From Ancylothrix sp. D3o (lineage in GTDB: Bacteria; Cyanobacteriota; Cyanobacteriia; Cyanobacteriales; Oscillatoriaceae): a stretch of DNA of 64,000 nt. The stretch spans positions 648,519 to 712,518 of the forward strand of contig NZ_JAMXEX010000002.1 of assembly GCF_025370775.1 (NCBI RefSeq). Reading direction: 5' to 3'. The translations under genes and the position numbers were made by a program. A model generated the notes under the pieces. That model was not told the DNA's origin. It saw only the letters and a program-made list of their open reading frames with translations, and searched no databases. Positions within the stretch are counted from its first letter, which is position 1. Each line of letters starts with the position of its first letter. Below are positions 15,636-26,095 of this stretch, piece by piece.

Positions 15636-17912
15636 ATGGATCAAGCAGCGATTATTATTACAGCGGCCCAAGGATCTGAACTCTCACAACTATCCAAAAT
15701 TTTATCAGAATATCAAATCCTGCACGCAGCGGTCGTGGATGGGTCAGGCAAGCCGGTGGGACTGGTAACGCAAAACAGCTTATTGCAGGCACTCAACACC
15801 TCTTGTCAGCAACTCCTTAGTAATAGCGAAAACTGGCCTCAAACCAAAAATTCTCCGCTAACTTCAAAAACAACCAACCCAAGCCAAAGCGAAAGCTCTC
15901 AATTTCGCCTTTTGCTAGAAAAGAGATTTGTAGATATCATCCTTAGCGATAGCGAAACTGCTTTAATAGCAACCCTCACAGACAAAGCTCAACTCCACCC
16001 AACTGCAAACGTGGCCATTTTTAAAAATTCTCAAGACGCTATTTTTTCTGGGGGGCCGGCAGATTCCTTAGAAGAAAAACTTTTGCTGCAAGCTAGTTTA
16101 GAAAGAACCGTCAATGCAATAATTATTGCCGATAAAACAGGCAGAATTATTCATTGCAATCAACTCGCCAGCCAGATATATAACAAACCCAGAGAAGAAC
16201 TAATCAACCAACCACTCAGGGAAATTATTAAAGGTTTTAATTCTCAGCTTTTAGGAGAACTTGAACAATCTTTACAGACAAAAGACTTTTGGCAAACAGA
16301 AATAACTATTGAGCGAGCAGATGGCACGCGCCTCTTCGCTCACCTCACCCATTCTGTGATTAAAAACGCAGCCGGAGAAATAACCGGCATCATTCATACC
16401 TGCACCGACATCAGCCAAAAGAAAGAACTTGAACAAGCCTTACAAGAAAGCCAAAACCAACAAAGTCAACCCTCTCCACAAAAAAGCAACTTTTTAGCTT
16501 TGATAGGAGTCTCTCTTTTTAATAATCTTTCTTCTTTTACCCCAACTTTTAAAACTATAATGGCTTTTAACAACCCCCCTGTGAAACCGGTTTTTGAGCA
16601 ACCTGGACTAGGCCAGTATCAAAATTTTTGGCAAGCAAACCCTGCCGCCACCAAAATATCCTGGTTGGATCTGAAAATATCCCCAGACTCAGCCTTTATT
16701 GAAGACTCTCATAAATCGGCATCTGTAGAGTCATTAACGCTTGCTGACAACCACAACCCCGACGAGGAAGATCACTCAGCTTTGTCAACTCCTGACCAAA
16801 CCCAACAACAGCTTCAGCAGTTGATGGAAGCCACCGCGACTATTCTTTACAAAGCCGAATTTTCGGGGAATTTTATAATTAAAAACCTGAGTGAAAATAG
16901 CGCTACTATTCTGGGTTACGAAGCCGAAGAGATCATCAAAAATCCGTCTTTATGGGTGAGCAGAATTCATCCAGAAGACCGCTGCAAAATTGAAAAAGAA
17001 ATTCTTAGCCACAGCCAACATAAACGCACTATAGAGTACCGATTTTTGTGTAAAAACGGAAACTACTGCTGGCTGCGAGACGAAGCCCACTTAATTTTTG
17101 ATAGCGCAGGTACGCCAGCGGAAATTAGGGGGACTTGCCAGGATATCAGCCAGGAAAAAATGTTAGAAGAAAAAGTCCAAGAAGCCAGCGAAAAAGAAAA
17201 GGAACTCTCGGAACTCCGGCGCCAATTTATAACCATAACTTCTCACGAATTTCGCACTCCGCTTTGTACGATTTTGTCTTCAGCAGATTTACTAGAATTG
17301 TATATAGAGCGCGGACGTACAGAAAAACAAAAAGAACACATTGATCGCATCCAAGCATCGGCTATCCGCATCAGCAATTTATTAAATGATATTTTAGCAA
17401 CCGGCAAAGGAATTGCCGGCCAGATAAAATGTAATCCCACTTTGATTAATTTAGAAGATTTTTGTCATCAAATTATTAATAAAATCAGCGTAACTTTAAG
17501 TATTGATAAAGAGCGAATTAACTTTATTAAAACCGGCAACTGCGACAACGTTTTTTTAGATGAAACATTACTTGAGCGAATATTAGTGAACTTGCTGTCA
17601 AATGCGGTAAAATATTCGCCGGTGGACACAGATATCCTATTTGAATTAAGTTGCTCTCAACCCGCAGAACAAACGGCAGATCAACAGGCATTGGCTGTCT
17701 TTAAAATTCAAGACTTTGGAATAGGCATCCCCAGCAACGACATTCCCCACATCTTTGATGCTTTTTATCGAGGCAGCAACCTAAATAACCAAGGCGGCAC
17801 AGGTTTAGGGCTAACCATTGTCAAACAAGCCGCCGATGCTCATAACGCTGAAATTATTCTCGAAAGCGTTGTGGATGCCGGTACCACTTTTACGGTATCT
17901 CTGCCGATTTGA
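15636..17912 (+). CDS. sensor histidine kinase with CBS-like N-terminus and two PAS domains
   Basis: A 758-residue cytoplasmic sensor kinase. Order: a CBS-like half motif (about 20-52, ILHAAVVDGSGKPVGLVTQ), a PAS domain (about 160-265), a low-complexity stretch, a second PAS domain (about 395-510), HisKA with His537 in SHEFRTPL, and HATPase_c with ILVNLLSNAVKYSP (N box), DFGIGIP (G1) and GGTGLGLTIVK (G2). No membrane segment was seen, so the signal is probably internal. I start it at 15636 because GGTGA lies at a suitable distance; an ATG at 15621 and the open frame from 15525 are alternatives. It is the first gene of the island and has no REC domain, so its partner may be one of the REC proteins downstream. 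Confidence 0.87.
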   Translation: MDQAAIIITAAQGSELSQLSKILSEYQILHAAVVDGSGKPVGLVTQNSLLQALNTSCQQLLSNSENWPQTKNSPLTSKTTNPSQSESSQFRLLLEKRFVDIILSDSETALIATLTDKAQLHPTANVAIFKNSQDAIFSGGPADSLEEKLLLQASLERTVNAIIIADKTGRIIHCNQLASQIYNKPREELINQPLREIIKGFNSQLLGELEQSLQTKDFWQTEITIERADGTRLFAHLTHSVIKNAAGEITGIIHTCTDISQKKELEQALQESQNQQSQPSPQKSNFLALIGVSLFNNLSSFTPTFKTIMAFNNPPVKPVFEQPGLGQYQNFWQANPAATKISWLDLKISPDSAFIEDSHKSASVESLTLADNHNPDEEDHSALSTPDQTQQQLQQLMEATATILYKAEFSGNFIIKNLSENSATILGYEAEEIIKNPSLWVSRIHPEDRCKIEKEILSHSQHKRTIEYRFLCKNGNYCWLRDEAHLIFDSAGTPAEIRGTCQDISQEKMLEEKVQEASEKEKELSELRRQFITITSHEFRTPLCTILSSADLLELYIERGRTEKQKEHIDRIQASAIRISNLLNDILATGKGIAGQIKCNPTLINLEDFCHQIINKISVTLSIDKERINFIKTGNCDNVFLDETLLERILVNLLSNAVKYSPVDTDILFELSCSQPAEQTADQQALAVFKIQDFGIGIPSNDIPHIFDAFYRGSNLNNQGGTGLGLTIVKQAADAHNAEIILESVVDAGTTFTVSLPI

Positions 17913-18234
17913 GATTGGCTACCCCATTATAATTTTTTCAAACTCCGTATTTTTACGGCCATTAATCTCGGTAGATTCACCGAGAAAAATTTATCATTTT
18001 GTACGGTTGCCAGCTTATCTGTGTCGAGATTAGCATTTTTATAGAGCAAGAGGCTGTATAATTTTTTCCAAATTCTCAGCCATCCAGCCGGCATCTGCAT
18101 TAAATAAATGCTTATTTGGAATTTTGTGGGCTTTGACGAGTGCTGCTGTTCAACAAAGCGTTACAAAACTATACAATAACAAGCAACTGGTTAACCACCT
18201 ATTAAAACGTCCCCCCTCTATGGAGTTGTCAATT
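17913..18234. other. gap between kinase genes with two small hairpins
   Basis: Holds CCGTA / TACGG (17945-17958) and CTCGGT / ACCGAG (17967-17984) stem-loops after the kinase stop, neither with a clear T-run. The next frame is open from 18124 but its likely start is 18235. Confidence 0.4.
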
Positions 18235-19779
18235 ATGTTTATTGCTGACAAAAACCCCCCATCGCCTAAAAAACTGCTTAACTTAACCGAACAATGTTTA
18301 AGCTGGCAAACCGAAAACAAAGATCACCCAGACTTAGAACAAGCCGATCCTCATTTAAAACAAGCGGTTAGCTACATTTCAAATCTGTTAACTCTGCCCC
18401 TGAGAAACGACAGCTTAAAACGCAAAGAATGGGTACAAGAAAAATCGGAATTGCAGCAAGAAATTAAACAATTGCGGCATCAACTGCAATCAACATCTAC
18501 AGCATTTCGGAATATTATTGACAAAAATGCTGATGCGATAATTATTTTGGATACCCAGGGAAAAATCCGCTTTGTAAACCCCACTGCCGAATCTTTATTT
18601 AATAGCCCAGCCGAACAATTAATCAGCCGGGATTTATTTGGAGAATTAGTCAGAGAAAGACCAGGCCAAATGAACACCGGCACGATTAAAAGGGCGAAAG
18701 CCAGACAAGAAACAAGAGTAGTTCAAACGCAAGTCGATGTTAACCGGCCAGACCAACAAATAGCCATCGCCGAAATACGAATTGTCGAGACAGAGTGGGA
18801 AGGAAAACTCGCATTTTTAGCAACCCTACGCGACATCACCGAACGCGAACAAGCAGAAATTGCGCTGCGCTCCCGTGAAGCGGAATTGTGTTCTAAAACC
18901 AAAGAACTTGAAAAAACCCTCGGCGAACTCAAAAAAACCCAAGCCCAACTTGTTCAGACAGAAAAAATGTCATCTTTGGGGCAATTAGTCGCTGGAGTTG
19001 CTCACGAAATTAATAACCCCATTAACTTTATCACCGGCAACTTAGTACACGCAAACCACTACGCCACTGACTTACTCAAGTTGCTTAAGCTCTACGAAAA
19101 ACACTACCCAAACCCGGCGATGGAAATCAAACAACTGCGAGAAGAGGCGGATATAATTTTTTTGGGTGAAGATTTTCCCAAACTTTTAGACTCAATGAAA
19201 GTGGGTGGCGAACGAATTCAAAAAATTGTTTTAAGTTTGCGAAATTTTTCTCGCCATGACCAAGCAGAAATCAAACCAGTGAATATCCATGAAGGCATCG
19301 ATAACACTTTAATGATTTTGCAACACCGCCTCAAAGAAAGACCCAACGCCGAAATTAAAGTGCTGAAAGAATACAGCCAGCTTCCGCGAGTAGAGTGCTG
19401 TGCCGGTGAACTCAATCAAGTGTTTATGAATATTATTTGTAACGCCATTGATGCCTTAGAAAACCAGCCGCACCCTCAAATTACTATTTCTACAGAACTG
19501 AAGAATAATACCGGCAACTCAGCCAAGCCTCCCTCGGTAGTGATTCGCATTTGTGATAACGGCAAGGGAATTCCTTTAGAAGAGCAAACGCAACTTTTTG
19601 ACCCGTTTTTTACTACAAAACCGGTTGGTTCTGGCACCGGCTTAGGGCTGTCTATTTCTTATCAAGTTATTGTCGAAAAACATGGCGGAATTTTAAAATG
19701 TATTTCTCAACCTGGTCAGGGGGCAGAATTTTGGATAGAAATTCCCGTCACCAATTCTCTCAAACCAGAGCCGGCCTAG
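18235..19779 (+). CDS. PAS-domain sensor histidine kinase
   Basis: A 514-residue kinase with an N-terminal helical region, one PAS domain (about 95-205: FRNIIDKNADAIIILDTQGKIRFVNPTAE), a coiled coil (about 210-240), HisKA with His257 in VAHEINNPINF, and HATPase_c (NQVFMNIICNAIDAL; DNGKGIPLEE; GSGTGLGLSISYQVI). The extended HisKA of this type (HEINNPINFI plus IQKIVLSLRNFSR) is shared with the LOV kinase at 41-42.8 kb. Start at 18235 is chosen for GGAG nine bases upstream; ATGs at 18124 and 18220 are in frame. No transmembrane segment. The absence of REC suggests phosphotransfer to another protein of the island. Confidence 0.88.
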   Translation: MFIADKNPPSPKKLLNLTEQCLSWQTENKDHPDLEQADPHLKQAVSYISNLLTLPLRNDSLKRKEWVQEKSELQQEIKQLRHQLQSTSTAFRNIIDKNADAIIILDTQGKIRFVNPTAESLFNSPAEQLISRDLFGELVRERPGQMNTGTIKRAKARQETRVVQTQVDVNRPDQQIAIAEIRIVETEWEGKLAFLATLRDITEREQAEIALRSREAELCSKTKELEKTLGELKKTQAQLVQTEKMSSLGQLVAGVAHEINNPINFITGNLVHANHYATDLLKLLKLYEKHYPNPAMEIKQLREEADIIFLGEDFPKLLDSMKVGGERIQKIVLSLRNFSRHDQAEIKPVNIHEGIDNTLMILQHRLKERPNAEIKVLKEYSQLPRVECCAGELNQVFMNIICNAIDALENQPHPQITISTELKNNTGNSAKPPSVVIRICDNGKGIPLEEQTQLFDPFFTTKPVGSGTGLGLSISYQVIVEKHGGILKCISQPGQGAEFWIEIPVTNSLKPEPA

Positions 19780-20284
19780 AAATATCAGCATTTAAAGCAA
19801 ATAGTAAGTAAAAGAAACCTCGCCCCCCAGCCCTCTTTCTGTAGACGGCGAGGGGGGAAATTTTTTGCTTTGGCTATAAAACAGGGGAGAAGGGAAAAAT
19901 TTTTTGTTCGCCTATCCCACAAAGAAGGAGGGTAGGGGGGTTAGGTTACTCAAACCTGAGATAGGCCGGTTGTCCCTTGAAATGACAGCCGGTGACAAGA
20001 AGGCCGGTCAAGAAGTAGGGGCAAACCAACAGAAATCAGTTTTAAAGAGTGTTAAATCTTTTCCTCAACAGGTGTAAATCGGTTTACACTAACTCTTGAG
20101 GAGATTATCTGAAAATCAACAGCCTCTTTGTTAGGCGTGGCGCAGGCACCGGCATCAGCAGGTGATTTTTCCCGCACTGGTTCAGGGTAGCGTCCTCGTG
20201 AAACAAGCCGTTGAGCGGTTTATTATATGTACACCTACGGATTATAGTCAGATTTGTATTAACTTACCCAAATAAATAAAACGG
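19780..20284. other. intergenic region with C/G-rich inverted repeat
   Basis: No gene seen. CCTCGCC (19818-19824) pairs with GGCGAGG (19847-19853), part of a CCCCCC/GGGGGG-rich stretch like those at 14543 and 27420. Several GCCGGT words occur around 19970-20010. The end carries the leader of the response-regulator gene. Confidence 0.45.
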
Positions 20285-20992
20285 ATGAAAAAAATTTTAG
20301 TGATTGAAGACGAAAAACCAGTATTAAGCAATATTGTAGAAATTCTCACATCCGGGGGATTTTTCCCGCTTTGTGCAGAAAATGGCATCACCGGCATTGA
20401 ATTGGCCAAAGAAAATCTTCCGGATTTGATTGTCTGTGACATTATGATGCCGCATTTAGATGGCTATGAAGTGTTAACAGAACTGAGATCAAATCCCCCA
20501 ACCGCCGCCATTCCTTTTATTTTTTTGACCGCCAAAGCTGATAAAACCGATTTGCGACAAGGCATGAATTTAGGGGCGGATGATTATCTTACTAAACCTT
20601 TTCGACGCCAAGAACTTCTTGAGGCTGTTTCCTCGCGCCTTGCCAAACATGAAACGCTGATTCACCAATATACTACCGAACGGCAACGCGCTCAACTTGC
20701 CGAGCAAAAAATGCAAGAACTTCAACATTTAAGCGACACTCATGCAGAATTGCTGAAAAAACTTATTGCCGATTTATGCGATCCGCTTTCTAAAATTAAT
20801 ATGGCAATTCGTTTAATGAAAGATCCTCCGGCGGGCGCAAGGGTAGAGAGGTATTTAGAAATTTTGCAAGAAGAATTTGATCGCGAAATTGCTCTGCTCA
20901 ATCAAGTTTCGGAATTACAATCTTTATTGACTCCGGATAATGTTAAATTGCTGCGTCAATTTAATTTGCTGAATTCCAAAACAAAAAGTTAA
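20285..20992 (+). CDS. response regulator with REC domain and helical C-terminus
   Basis: A 235-residue response regulator. The REC domain (about 1-120) has the acidic pair at EDE, phosphoacceptor Asp52 in IVCDIMMP, the Thr of FLTAKAD and Lys104 in YLTKPF. The remaining 115 residues are predicted helical/coiled coil (QRAQLAEQKMQELQHLSDTHAELLKKLI), without a DNA-binding domain. The region LIADLCDPLSKINMAIRLM loosely resembles a decayed HisKA helix without its His, so this may be a kinase hybrid that lost its catalytic part. It probably works by protein interaction or as a phosphate sink within the island. Confidence 0.85.
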   Translation: MKKILVIEDEKPVLSNIVEILTSGGFFPLCAENGITGIELAKENLPDLIVCDIMMPHLDGYEVLTELRSNPPTAAIPFIFLTAKADKTDLRQGMNLGADDYLTKPFRRQELLEAVSSRLAKHETLIHQYTTERQRAQLAEQKMQELQHLSDTHAELLKKLIADLCDPLSKINMAIRLMKDPPAGARVERYLEILQEEFDREIALLNQVSELQSLLTPDNVKLLRQFNLLNSKTKS

Positions 20993-21293
20993 ATTTATCG
21001 GAAAAACAGCCCTTTTTCCAAACTTGAAATCTCTGTATTAAAAAATAATGTTCGCTGGGACACAGATTCGATTAATGTGCAACGGCCTTTTTTTGCCCTA
21101 CTCCCAGGGTTACACAGAGATAAACTTTTATTTTTTCCCTTCCCCACTGCGCTTGACACCCTCTTCTAAACCGAGATGAAAATAGGTTTATCCAAAGGTT
21201 GGCAGGAATGGCATTGATAGCCCATAGGGAGGAAATAAAGGGTGCATAAAAGGGGGGATTAGAGTATCTTAAAATCAGCGTTAAATAACAACC
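20993..21293. other. gap before the nine-PAS kinase
   Basis: About 300 bp. An 89-codon minus-strand open frame here has no family resemblance or ribosome site. Nothing else was recognised. Confidence 0.35.
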
Positions 21294-24200
21294 ATGCACC
21301 TCACCACCGGCTCCTGTTACCACCAAAAACAAGCTCTGCAAGCGGCACTAATCAACGACATTGTGCAAGCGATGCGTGGGACGCTGGTTTTGGGCGATAT
21401 TTTGCAAACCACTGCTGATCGGCTTCATATTGCTCTCAACGCCAGCCGGTGTTTAATTTTTCGGCCCGATAGTCACGAACAAATGAACGCTCACCACGTT
21501 TCTGAAGCTACCTCTGAGGGCAAGAGTTTGATCGGCGTTTACTGCGATTTTTACCGCTATTACCGGCAATTTCTTTCGCAGGGGGAAACAGTGGCTTTAG
21601 GTTGTATTAACAGCAGCTTACCGCCAGAAATTCAAGCCGCTGCTTGCGAGTGTGGTATTCAAGCAATTTTAATCGTGCCTTTGCTGCATGGCGACACCTA
21701 TATGGGTGGTATTAGCTTGCATCAGTGTGAAAATAGTCGGGAGTGGACAGAGGATGAAATTGCCTTTGTTAAAAGCATTGCCGATCACTGCGCCATCGCC
21801 ATTCAGCAGTCTGAGTTATATGAGCTTTTGCGGACAGAACTTGAACAAAGATACTCGGCAGAGCAAAAAAGTCGCCTTGCTGAAGCTAAATATCGCAGCA
21901 TTTTTGAAAATGCCATAGAAGGAATTTTTCAAAGTACAAAAGACGGATGTTTTATAGAAGCAAATCCGGCTTTAGCTCGCATCTGCGGTTATGATTCTCC
22001 GGCAAGTTTGATGGCTACGATAACGGATATTGGGCAACAATTTTATATCGATCCTCACCGGCGCGATGAATTTATTGCTGAGTTAGAAAAGTCGGGCAGT
22101 GTGGTAGGGTTTGAGTCGGAAATTTTTCGCACGGATGGGGAGATTATTTGGATTAGCGAAAATGCCCGCGCTGTGTGCGATGAAACCGGCAATTTGCTTT
22201 ATTTTGAAGGCACGGTAGAAGATATCACGGCTCGCAAAAATTCCGAAGCAGCAATAGCGGCACAGCAAAAGCAACTGCATAAAAGTGAAACCACAAATAA
22301 AGCGATTTTGAATGCAATTCCTGATATGATTTTTCGGATCAGTCGGGACGGTGTTTTTCTTTCTTTTCAACCAAGCCTGTTAACTCTGCCGCTGGTTAAT
22401 TCTAGCGAGTTTGTCGGCAAATTTGTAGGAGAAGTTTTGCCCGGTGAAGTATCTTTTCAGTATAGGCAAGCCATTGAAAAAGCACTCGTCACTGGGGAGC
22501 TACAAGCTTTGGAATACGAGTTAAGTAGAGGCGGAGATATTCAAGAATTTGAGGCGCGGATTGTTGCTTGTGGGGAAGATGAAGTTTTGGTGATAGTGAG
22601 GGATATTACCGAACGCAAAAAAGCGCAACAAGCTCTTACCAAAAGTGAGGCAAAGTTTCGCTCTATGATTCAAAATAGCTCGGATATTATTACTTTATTT
22701 AATAAAGAGGGAATTATTGAATATGAAAGTCCTTCCCTAGAGAAAGTTTTAGGGTATAAACCAGAAGAGCTAATTGGAAAAAACGTTTTTGATTTCATTC
22801 ATCCAGAGGATCTAACATTGATTCTGGTTAAGTTTAACGAGTTAATTCAACAACCGGGGAGTATTTCAGTACCCACCGAATATCGATTTTTGCATAAAAA
22901 CAAGTCTTGGTGTTGGCTGGAAACTACGGCAAGCAATTTAACTTTAGACCCAGTTTTAAAAGCGGTTGTGGCAAATTCTCGTGATATTTCAGAACGAAAA
23001 GAAGCGGAAAAACAATTAAAAGAAAGTGAGGAGAAATACCAGGCAATTTTTAATCATTGTTTCCAATTCACCGGCTTGCTTTCACCCCAAGGAATTATGC
23101 TGGAAGTGAATCAAACGGCTTTAGATTTTGTGGAAGCCGAAGCAAAAGATGTGCTCGGATTGCCTTTTTGGGAAACTCCCTGGTGGGCGTTGGGTGAACA
23201 GCCGTCGAAGCAGGAAATTGCTTCTCACAAACGCTTAAAACAAGCGATTGTTAAGGCAGCAGCGGGGGAGTTTATTCGTTATGAAGAGCAAGTGCGCGGT
23301 GCGGGGAATCGGGTGGCAATGATTGATTTTTCTTTGAAGCCGGTTTACGATGAAAGCCGTAAGGTAAAGTGGCTGATTCCCGAAGGTCGAAATATTAGTG
23401 AAATCAAACAAGCTCAAGCTGAACGCGACCGCTTTTTTAATAATTCTACGGATTTAATGATAATTAGCAGTTACGACTCAGTGATTAAGTTAGTTAATCC
23501 TGCTTGGGAAAAAACGCTGGGTTATAGCCCAGAAGATTTACAAGGAATGAATTTCCAAGAATTGATTCATCCTGAAGATTTACAGGTAACGCAGAAACGC
23601 TGTCAAACTATGATGGAAAATGATCAAAAGTCCGTAGTGGATTTTCAAAACCGCTTTCGCTGCAAAAATGGCGAATATCGCTGGGTATCTTGGAATGCAG
23701 TGGCGTTGGAAGAAAAGCAGTTAGTTTATGGGTTTGGCCGCGATATTACACAGCAAAAAGAAGCCGAAGAAGCTCTGCAAAGATTGAATGAACAATTAGA
23801 AGAAAGGGTGGAAGAACGGACTTATCAGTTATTAGAAACAGTCGAGAAACTTGAGCGAGAAATTGCTGAACGTTGCTGTGTGGCAAAAGCTTTAAAAACC
23901 AGCGAAGAGCGGTTTCGTAATTTAGTAGAAACGACAAATGATTTTGTCTGGGAGGTGGATGCAAATGTGGCTTATACTTATGCAAATCCAGGGGTTAAAG
24001 AAATTTTGGGTTATAAACCAGAAGAGATGGTGGGCAAAACTCCTTTTGATTTCATGCCAAAAGATGAGGCAAGCCGAATCATAGAAATAATGAATGAGGT
24101 TTTGATCGACAAAAAGCCCTTTCATTCTTTAGAAAATATTAATCAGCATAAAGATGGGCATTTGGTGGTGCTAGAAACGAATGGGGTGCCGGTGTTTAAT

Positions 24201-26084
24201 GCTGAGGGTGTGTTTTGCGGTTATCGGGGGATTGATCGGGATATTACTGGGCGGAAACAAGCGGAAAAAGCTCTGCGGGAAAGTCAGCTTTTTATTCAGC
24301 GGGTGGCGGATGCGGTGCCGGGTATTATTTATATCTATGATGTTGTAGAACGGCGGACAATTTATTTGAATAATCAAATGAGTTTGCTGTTGGGGTATGG
24401 GGAAGAAGACGTTAAAAATATTAAAGAAGAATTTATGCCCCGGATGATGCACCCGGAAGATTTTGCTAAGTTTGAGGGGTATTGCCGGCAATTTGTAAGC
24501 GCTAAAGATGAGGAAGTTTTAGAGAATGAATATCGCTTAAAACACGCTAATGGTGAGTGGCGTTGGTTTTCTAGTCGAGATACGGTTTTTAGTCGTGGAA
24601 AGGATGGTTCGCCTCAACAAATTTTAGGAACGGCGCAAGATATTACTCAAAGAAAATTGTCTGAAGAAATGTTAAAACTGCGAGAAAGAGCGATAGAAGC
24701 GAGCAGTAATGCGATTGTGATTGTGGATATGCGATTGCCAGATCGAGGCATTATTTATGTCAATCCGGCGTTTGAGAAAATGACTGGCTATTTGCCGCAG
24801 GAAGTGTTGGGTAAAAATTGCCGGTTTTTGCAAGGAAAGGATAAACACCAGCCTCAACTTGAGCAACTGCGCCGGTGTATTAAAGCAGGAGAAAGTTGTA
24901 CTGTGGTGTTGCGAAACTACCGCAAAGATGGCACGTTATTTTGGAATGAGTTAAGTATTGCTCCGCTTTATGATCGCCACCATACTTTGACGCATTATAT
25001 CGGCATTCAAAGTGATATTACTCACCGCAAGATTTCTGCGGAAAAATTGCAAGAAGCACGAGATCAATTGCAAGCGGTTTTGGATGCGGTGCCGGGGTTT
25101 GTTTCTTGGATTAATAATGATTTGCGCTATTTGGGGGTAAACCGACATTTGGCGGCTGCTTATAACTTGAATCCTGAAGCATTTATTGGGCAAAAATTAG
25201 GCTTTTTGCAAAATAGCCTAACCTATACAGACTTTATGGGCAAATTTATGATAAGTTCGGCTATGTTTGCCAGTCAAGTAATTAATTTTACAAGCAGCGG
25301 TACGGGCCGAGATTACTTGATAGCAGCGCAAAAATACCAGCAAGGAAAAGCAGCGGTGTCAGTAGCTATTGATATTACTGAACGCAAACAAGCTGAAGAA
25401 AAATTGCTGGCTTCCCTTCGAGACAAAGAAGTGATGCTCAAAGAAATACACCACCGCGTTAAAAATAATTTGCAGATTGTTTCAAGTTTGCTTAAGTTAC
25501 AGTCGGGATATATTAAAGATCCCGAAGCATTGGCACTGTTTAAAGACAGTTATAACCGTGTGCGTTCAATGGCTCTCATCCATGAAAAGCTTTACCGTTC
25601 CTCGGATTTAGCTCGCATTGATGCTTCGGAGTATATTCGCAACTTGGTTGCTAATTTGTGCGGCGCTTATGGGGTTTCTTCGGGGCTGATTCAAGTTAAA
25701 ATAGATGTGGAAACAATTGCACTGGACATTGATACGGCGATTCCTTGTGGTTTAATTATTAATGAATTGGTGTCAAATTCTCTTAAATATGCCTTTCCCC
25801 AGGGTAAACAAGGTTTGGTGACGATTAATTTTAAATTAAATCAGGCCCACAGTTCCGCCTTGACACCGCAGCAGACGCACCTTTCTGAGGAAAACGCGAT
25901 CTGTGTGTTGACGGTGGCTGATGATGGGATTGGTTTACCGGCAGATTTTGATTTAGAAACCGCCGATTCTTTAGGATTGCAGCTTGTTTTTAATTTGACC
26001 GAACAACTCGGCGGAACAATTAAAGCCAATGGCAAAAAAGGAACTTTTTACGAAATTCGTTTTTTAAAAAGCAGAGAAACTTGA
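21294..26084 (+). CDS. GAF/multi-PAS/LOV HisKA_2 histidine kinase
   Basis: A 1596-residue soluble sensor kinase. Order: GAF (about 20-185), seven PAS domains (about 195-1120), with a coiled coil near 825-865, an eighth PAS that is a LOV domain (about 1122-1245), a ninth PAS (about 1255-1365), HisKA_2 with HHRVKNNLQIVSSLLKLQ (His1386/1387) and HATPase_c (IPCGLIINELVSNSLKYAF; DDGIGLP). The LOV domain has the canonical flavin-adduct motif GKNCRFLQG with Cys1176, and RNYRKDGTLFWNEL after it, so blue-light sensing through FMN is expected. The GAF lacks a bilin Cys. The REC-kinase gene follows after 11 bp and is probably its partner. Confidence 0.92.
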   Translation: MHLTTGSCYHQKQALQAALINDIVQAMRGTLVLGDILQTTADRLHIALNASRCLIFRPDSHEQMNAHHVSEATSEGKSLIGVYCDFYRYYRQFLSQGETVALGCINSSLPPEIQAAACECGIQAILIVPLLHGDTYMGGISLHQCENSREWTEDEIAFVKSIADHCAIAIQQSELYELLRTELEQRYSAEQKSRLAEAKYRSIFENAIEGIFQSTKDGCFIEANPALARICGYDSPASLMATITDIGQQFYIDPHRRDEFIAELEKSGSVVGFESEIFRTDGEIIWISENARAVCDETGNLLYFEGTVEDITARKNSEAAIAAQQKQLHKSETTNKAILNAIPDMIFRISRDGVFLSFQPSLLTLPLVNSSEFVGKFVGEVLPGEVSFQYRQAIEKALVTGELQALEYELSRGGDIQEFEARIVACGEDEVLVIVRDITERKKAQQALTKSEAKFRSMIQNSSDIITLFNKEGIIEYESPSLEKVLGYKPEELIGKNVFDFIHPEDLTLILVKFNELIQQPGSISVPTEYRFLHKNKSWCWLETTASNLTLDPVLKAVVANSRDISERKEAEKQLKESEEKYQAIFNHCFQFTGLLSPQGIMLEVNQTALDFVEAEAKDVLGLPFWETPWWALGEQPSKQEIASHKRLKQAIVKAAAGEFIRYEEQVRGAGNRVAMIDFSLKPVYDESRKVKWLIPEGRNISEIKQAQAERDRFFNNSTDLMIISSYDSVIKLVNPAWEKTLGYSPEDLQGMNFQELIHPEDLQVTQKRCQTMMENDQKSVVDFQNRFRCKNGEYRWVSWNAVALEEKQLVYGFGRDITQQKEAEEALQRLNEQLEERVEERTYQLLETVEKLEREIAERCCVAKALKTSEERFRNLVETTNDFVWEVDANVAYTYANPGVKEILGYKPEEMVGKTPFDFMPKDEASRIIEIMNEVLIDKKPFHSLENINQHKDGHLVVLETNGVPVFNAEGVFCGYRGIDRDITGRKQAEKALRESQLFIQRVADAVPGIIYIYDVVERRTIYLNNQMSLLLGYGEEDVKNIKEEFMPRMMHPEDFAKFEGYCRQFVSAKDEEVLENEYRLKHANGEWRWFSSRDTVFSRGKDGSPQQILGTAQDITQRKLSEEMLKLRERAIEASSNAIVIVDMRLPDRGIIYVNPAFEKMTGYLPQEVLGKNCRFLQGKDKHQPQLEQLRRCIKAGESCTVVLRNYRKDGTLFWNELSIAPLYDRHHTLTHYIGIQSDITHRKISAEKLQEARDQLQAVLDAVPGFVSWINNDLRYLGVNRHLAAAYNLNPEAFIGQKLGFLQNSLTYTDFMGKFMISSAMFASQVINFTSSGTGRDYLIAAQKYQQGKAAVSVAIDITERKQAEEKLLASLRDKEVMLKEIHHRVKNNLQIVSSLLKLQSGYIKDPEALALFKDSYNRVRSMALIHEKLYRSSDLARIDASEYIRNLVANLCGAYGVSSGLIQVKIDVETIALDIDTAIPCGLIINELVSNSLKYAFPQGKQGLVTINFKLNQAHSSALTPQQTHLSEENAICVLTVADDGIGLPADFDLETADSLGLQLVFNLTEQLGGTIKANGKKGTFYEIRFLKSRET

Positions 26085-26095
26085 GAGAGTAATTT

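Noticed and set aside
21294-21860. Bilin-binding GAF in the 1596-aa kinase
   Set aside because: No Cys at the canonical position and no DXCF motif; it is an ordinary GAF.
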